Of a stretch of 7,120 bases of DNA, positions 7,026-7,120 are shown piece by piece (positions within the stretch are counted from its first letter, which is position 1; every line of letters starts with the position of its first letter). Origin of the DNA: Bifidobacteriaceae bacterium (lineage in GTDB: Bacteria; Actinomycetota; Actinomycetes; Actinomycetales; WQXJ01); NCBI GenBank assembly GCA_031278665.1, contig JAITKC010000010.1, positions 1 to 7,120 on the forward strand. The letters run 5' to 3'. Both the position numbers and the translations under genes were made by a program. The notes under the pieces are model-generated. The model did not search any database and was not told the origin of the DNA. It saw only the letters and a program-made list of their open reading frames with translations.

Positions 7026-7120
7026 CAGCGCGATCACCTCGCGCCCTCCGGCCACGTATCACCTGACCCGCGCCCACGCCCCGAACAACAGCGAGAGGAA
7101 GGCCGCGTCCAGCGCCGCCG

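Larger units (their letters stand above)
6226..7120 (-). mobile_element. Younger ISAs1-family element, partial
   Basis: The left end is CAGGGCCCACTCC at 6226, 35 nt beyond the transposase stop codon, and the element continues past the right edge of the window. It sits inside the transposase gene of the older element. The predicted target duplication is the 8-10 bases ending at 6225 (ccttgatccc); it should recur just outside the other end. The boundary is inferred from similarity to the end at 5938 and from where the older transposase reading resumes. Confidence 0.7.
6261..7120 (-). pseudogene. ISAs1-family transposase, broken (younger element)
   Basis: Joined across frames, the reading gives AALDAAFLSLLFGAWARVR, a TGA stop at 7061-7059, then AGGREVIALDG with the first catalytic Asp. 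A 4-nt shift (7018-7025) moves the gene to another frame for VRGAKNGAAGAPHLVAALTH, VVTLDAMHTQ (second Asp), ADYVFMAKDNQPT (usual KGNQPT), RGHGRTVTRTVK and HWGIETRLHHVR (third acid, Glu). A second shift (6445-6454) restores the first frame for VRDVTYDEDRSQVRTGNAPTVMAVLRNIAI and the tail ending at TAA 6263-6261. The DDE triad and nearly the full coding length are kept, so inactivation looks recent. The N-terminus lies beyond the right edge. ISAs1-type transposases are not known to need frameshifting, so I call it a pseudogene. Confidence 0.85.

Noticed and set aside
6279..7066. Plus-strand frames over the transposase region
   Set aside because: They have no recognisable motifs and are antisense to conserved transposase blocks.
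1..7120. CRISPR array, tRNA or rRNA
   Set aside because: I saw no regularly spaced repeats, no tRNA-like cloverleaf and no rRNA sequence.

Overview
The window is GC-rich DNA from a bacterium that is most likely an actinobacterium (Actinomycetota). The grounds are the strong G/C bias at third codon positions, a GTG start, and the gene content: an actinobacterial-type DUF4011 helicase-like protein and a MoxR / DUF58 / membrane transglutaminase operon. I cannot place it below phylum.

Layout. Bases 1-1120 hold the N-terminal 373 codons of a DUF4011 helicase-like gene on the minus strand, which runs off the left edge. Bases 1121-1336 are a divergent intergenic region with a possible promoter and a clear Shine-Dalgarno sequence for the next gene. 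Bases 1337-5960 are a tightly overlapping plus-strand operon: a MoxR AAA+ ATPase (361 aa), a DUF58 membrane-anchored protein (394 aa) and a TgpA-like membrane transglutaminase with a C-terminal DUF4129-type domain (785 aa). Bases 5938-7120 are insertion-sequence debris of the ISAs1 family, with transposase genes on the minus strand.

How the genes work together. MoxR ATPases paired with DUF58 and transglutaminase-like membrane proteins recur widely. The usual model is a cytoplasmic AAA+ chaperone acting with a membrane-associated partner, next to an enzyme whose papain-like domain faces outward. The substrate is not known from this sequence. Overlaps of 1 and 4 nt imply translational coupling and a fixed ratio of the three products.

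The most interesting part is the right third. Two ISAs1-type ends, both beginning CAGGGCC, occur in the same orientation at 5938 and 6226. The simplest reading is a nested insertion: an older, eroded element (5938-6225, continuing beyond the window) interrupted inside its transposase gene by a younger one (6226 to past 7120). The younger transposase is itself broken by a nonsense codon and two small tandem-duplication frameshifts that cancel each other. The end of the older element lies inside the 3' end of the transglutaminase gene and supplies its last seven codons and its stop. I see no convincing new defence or metabolic system here.
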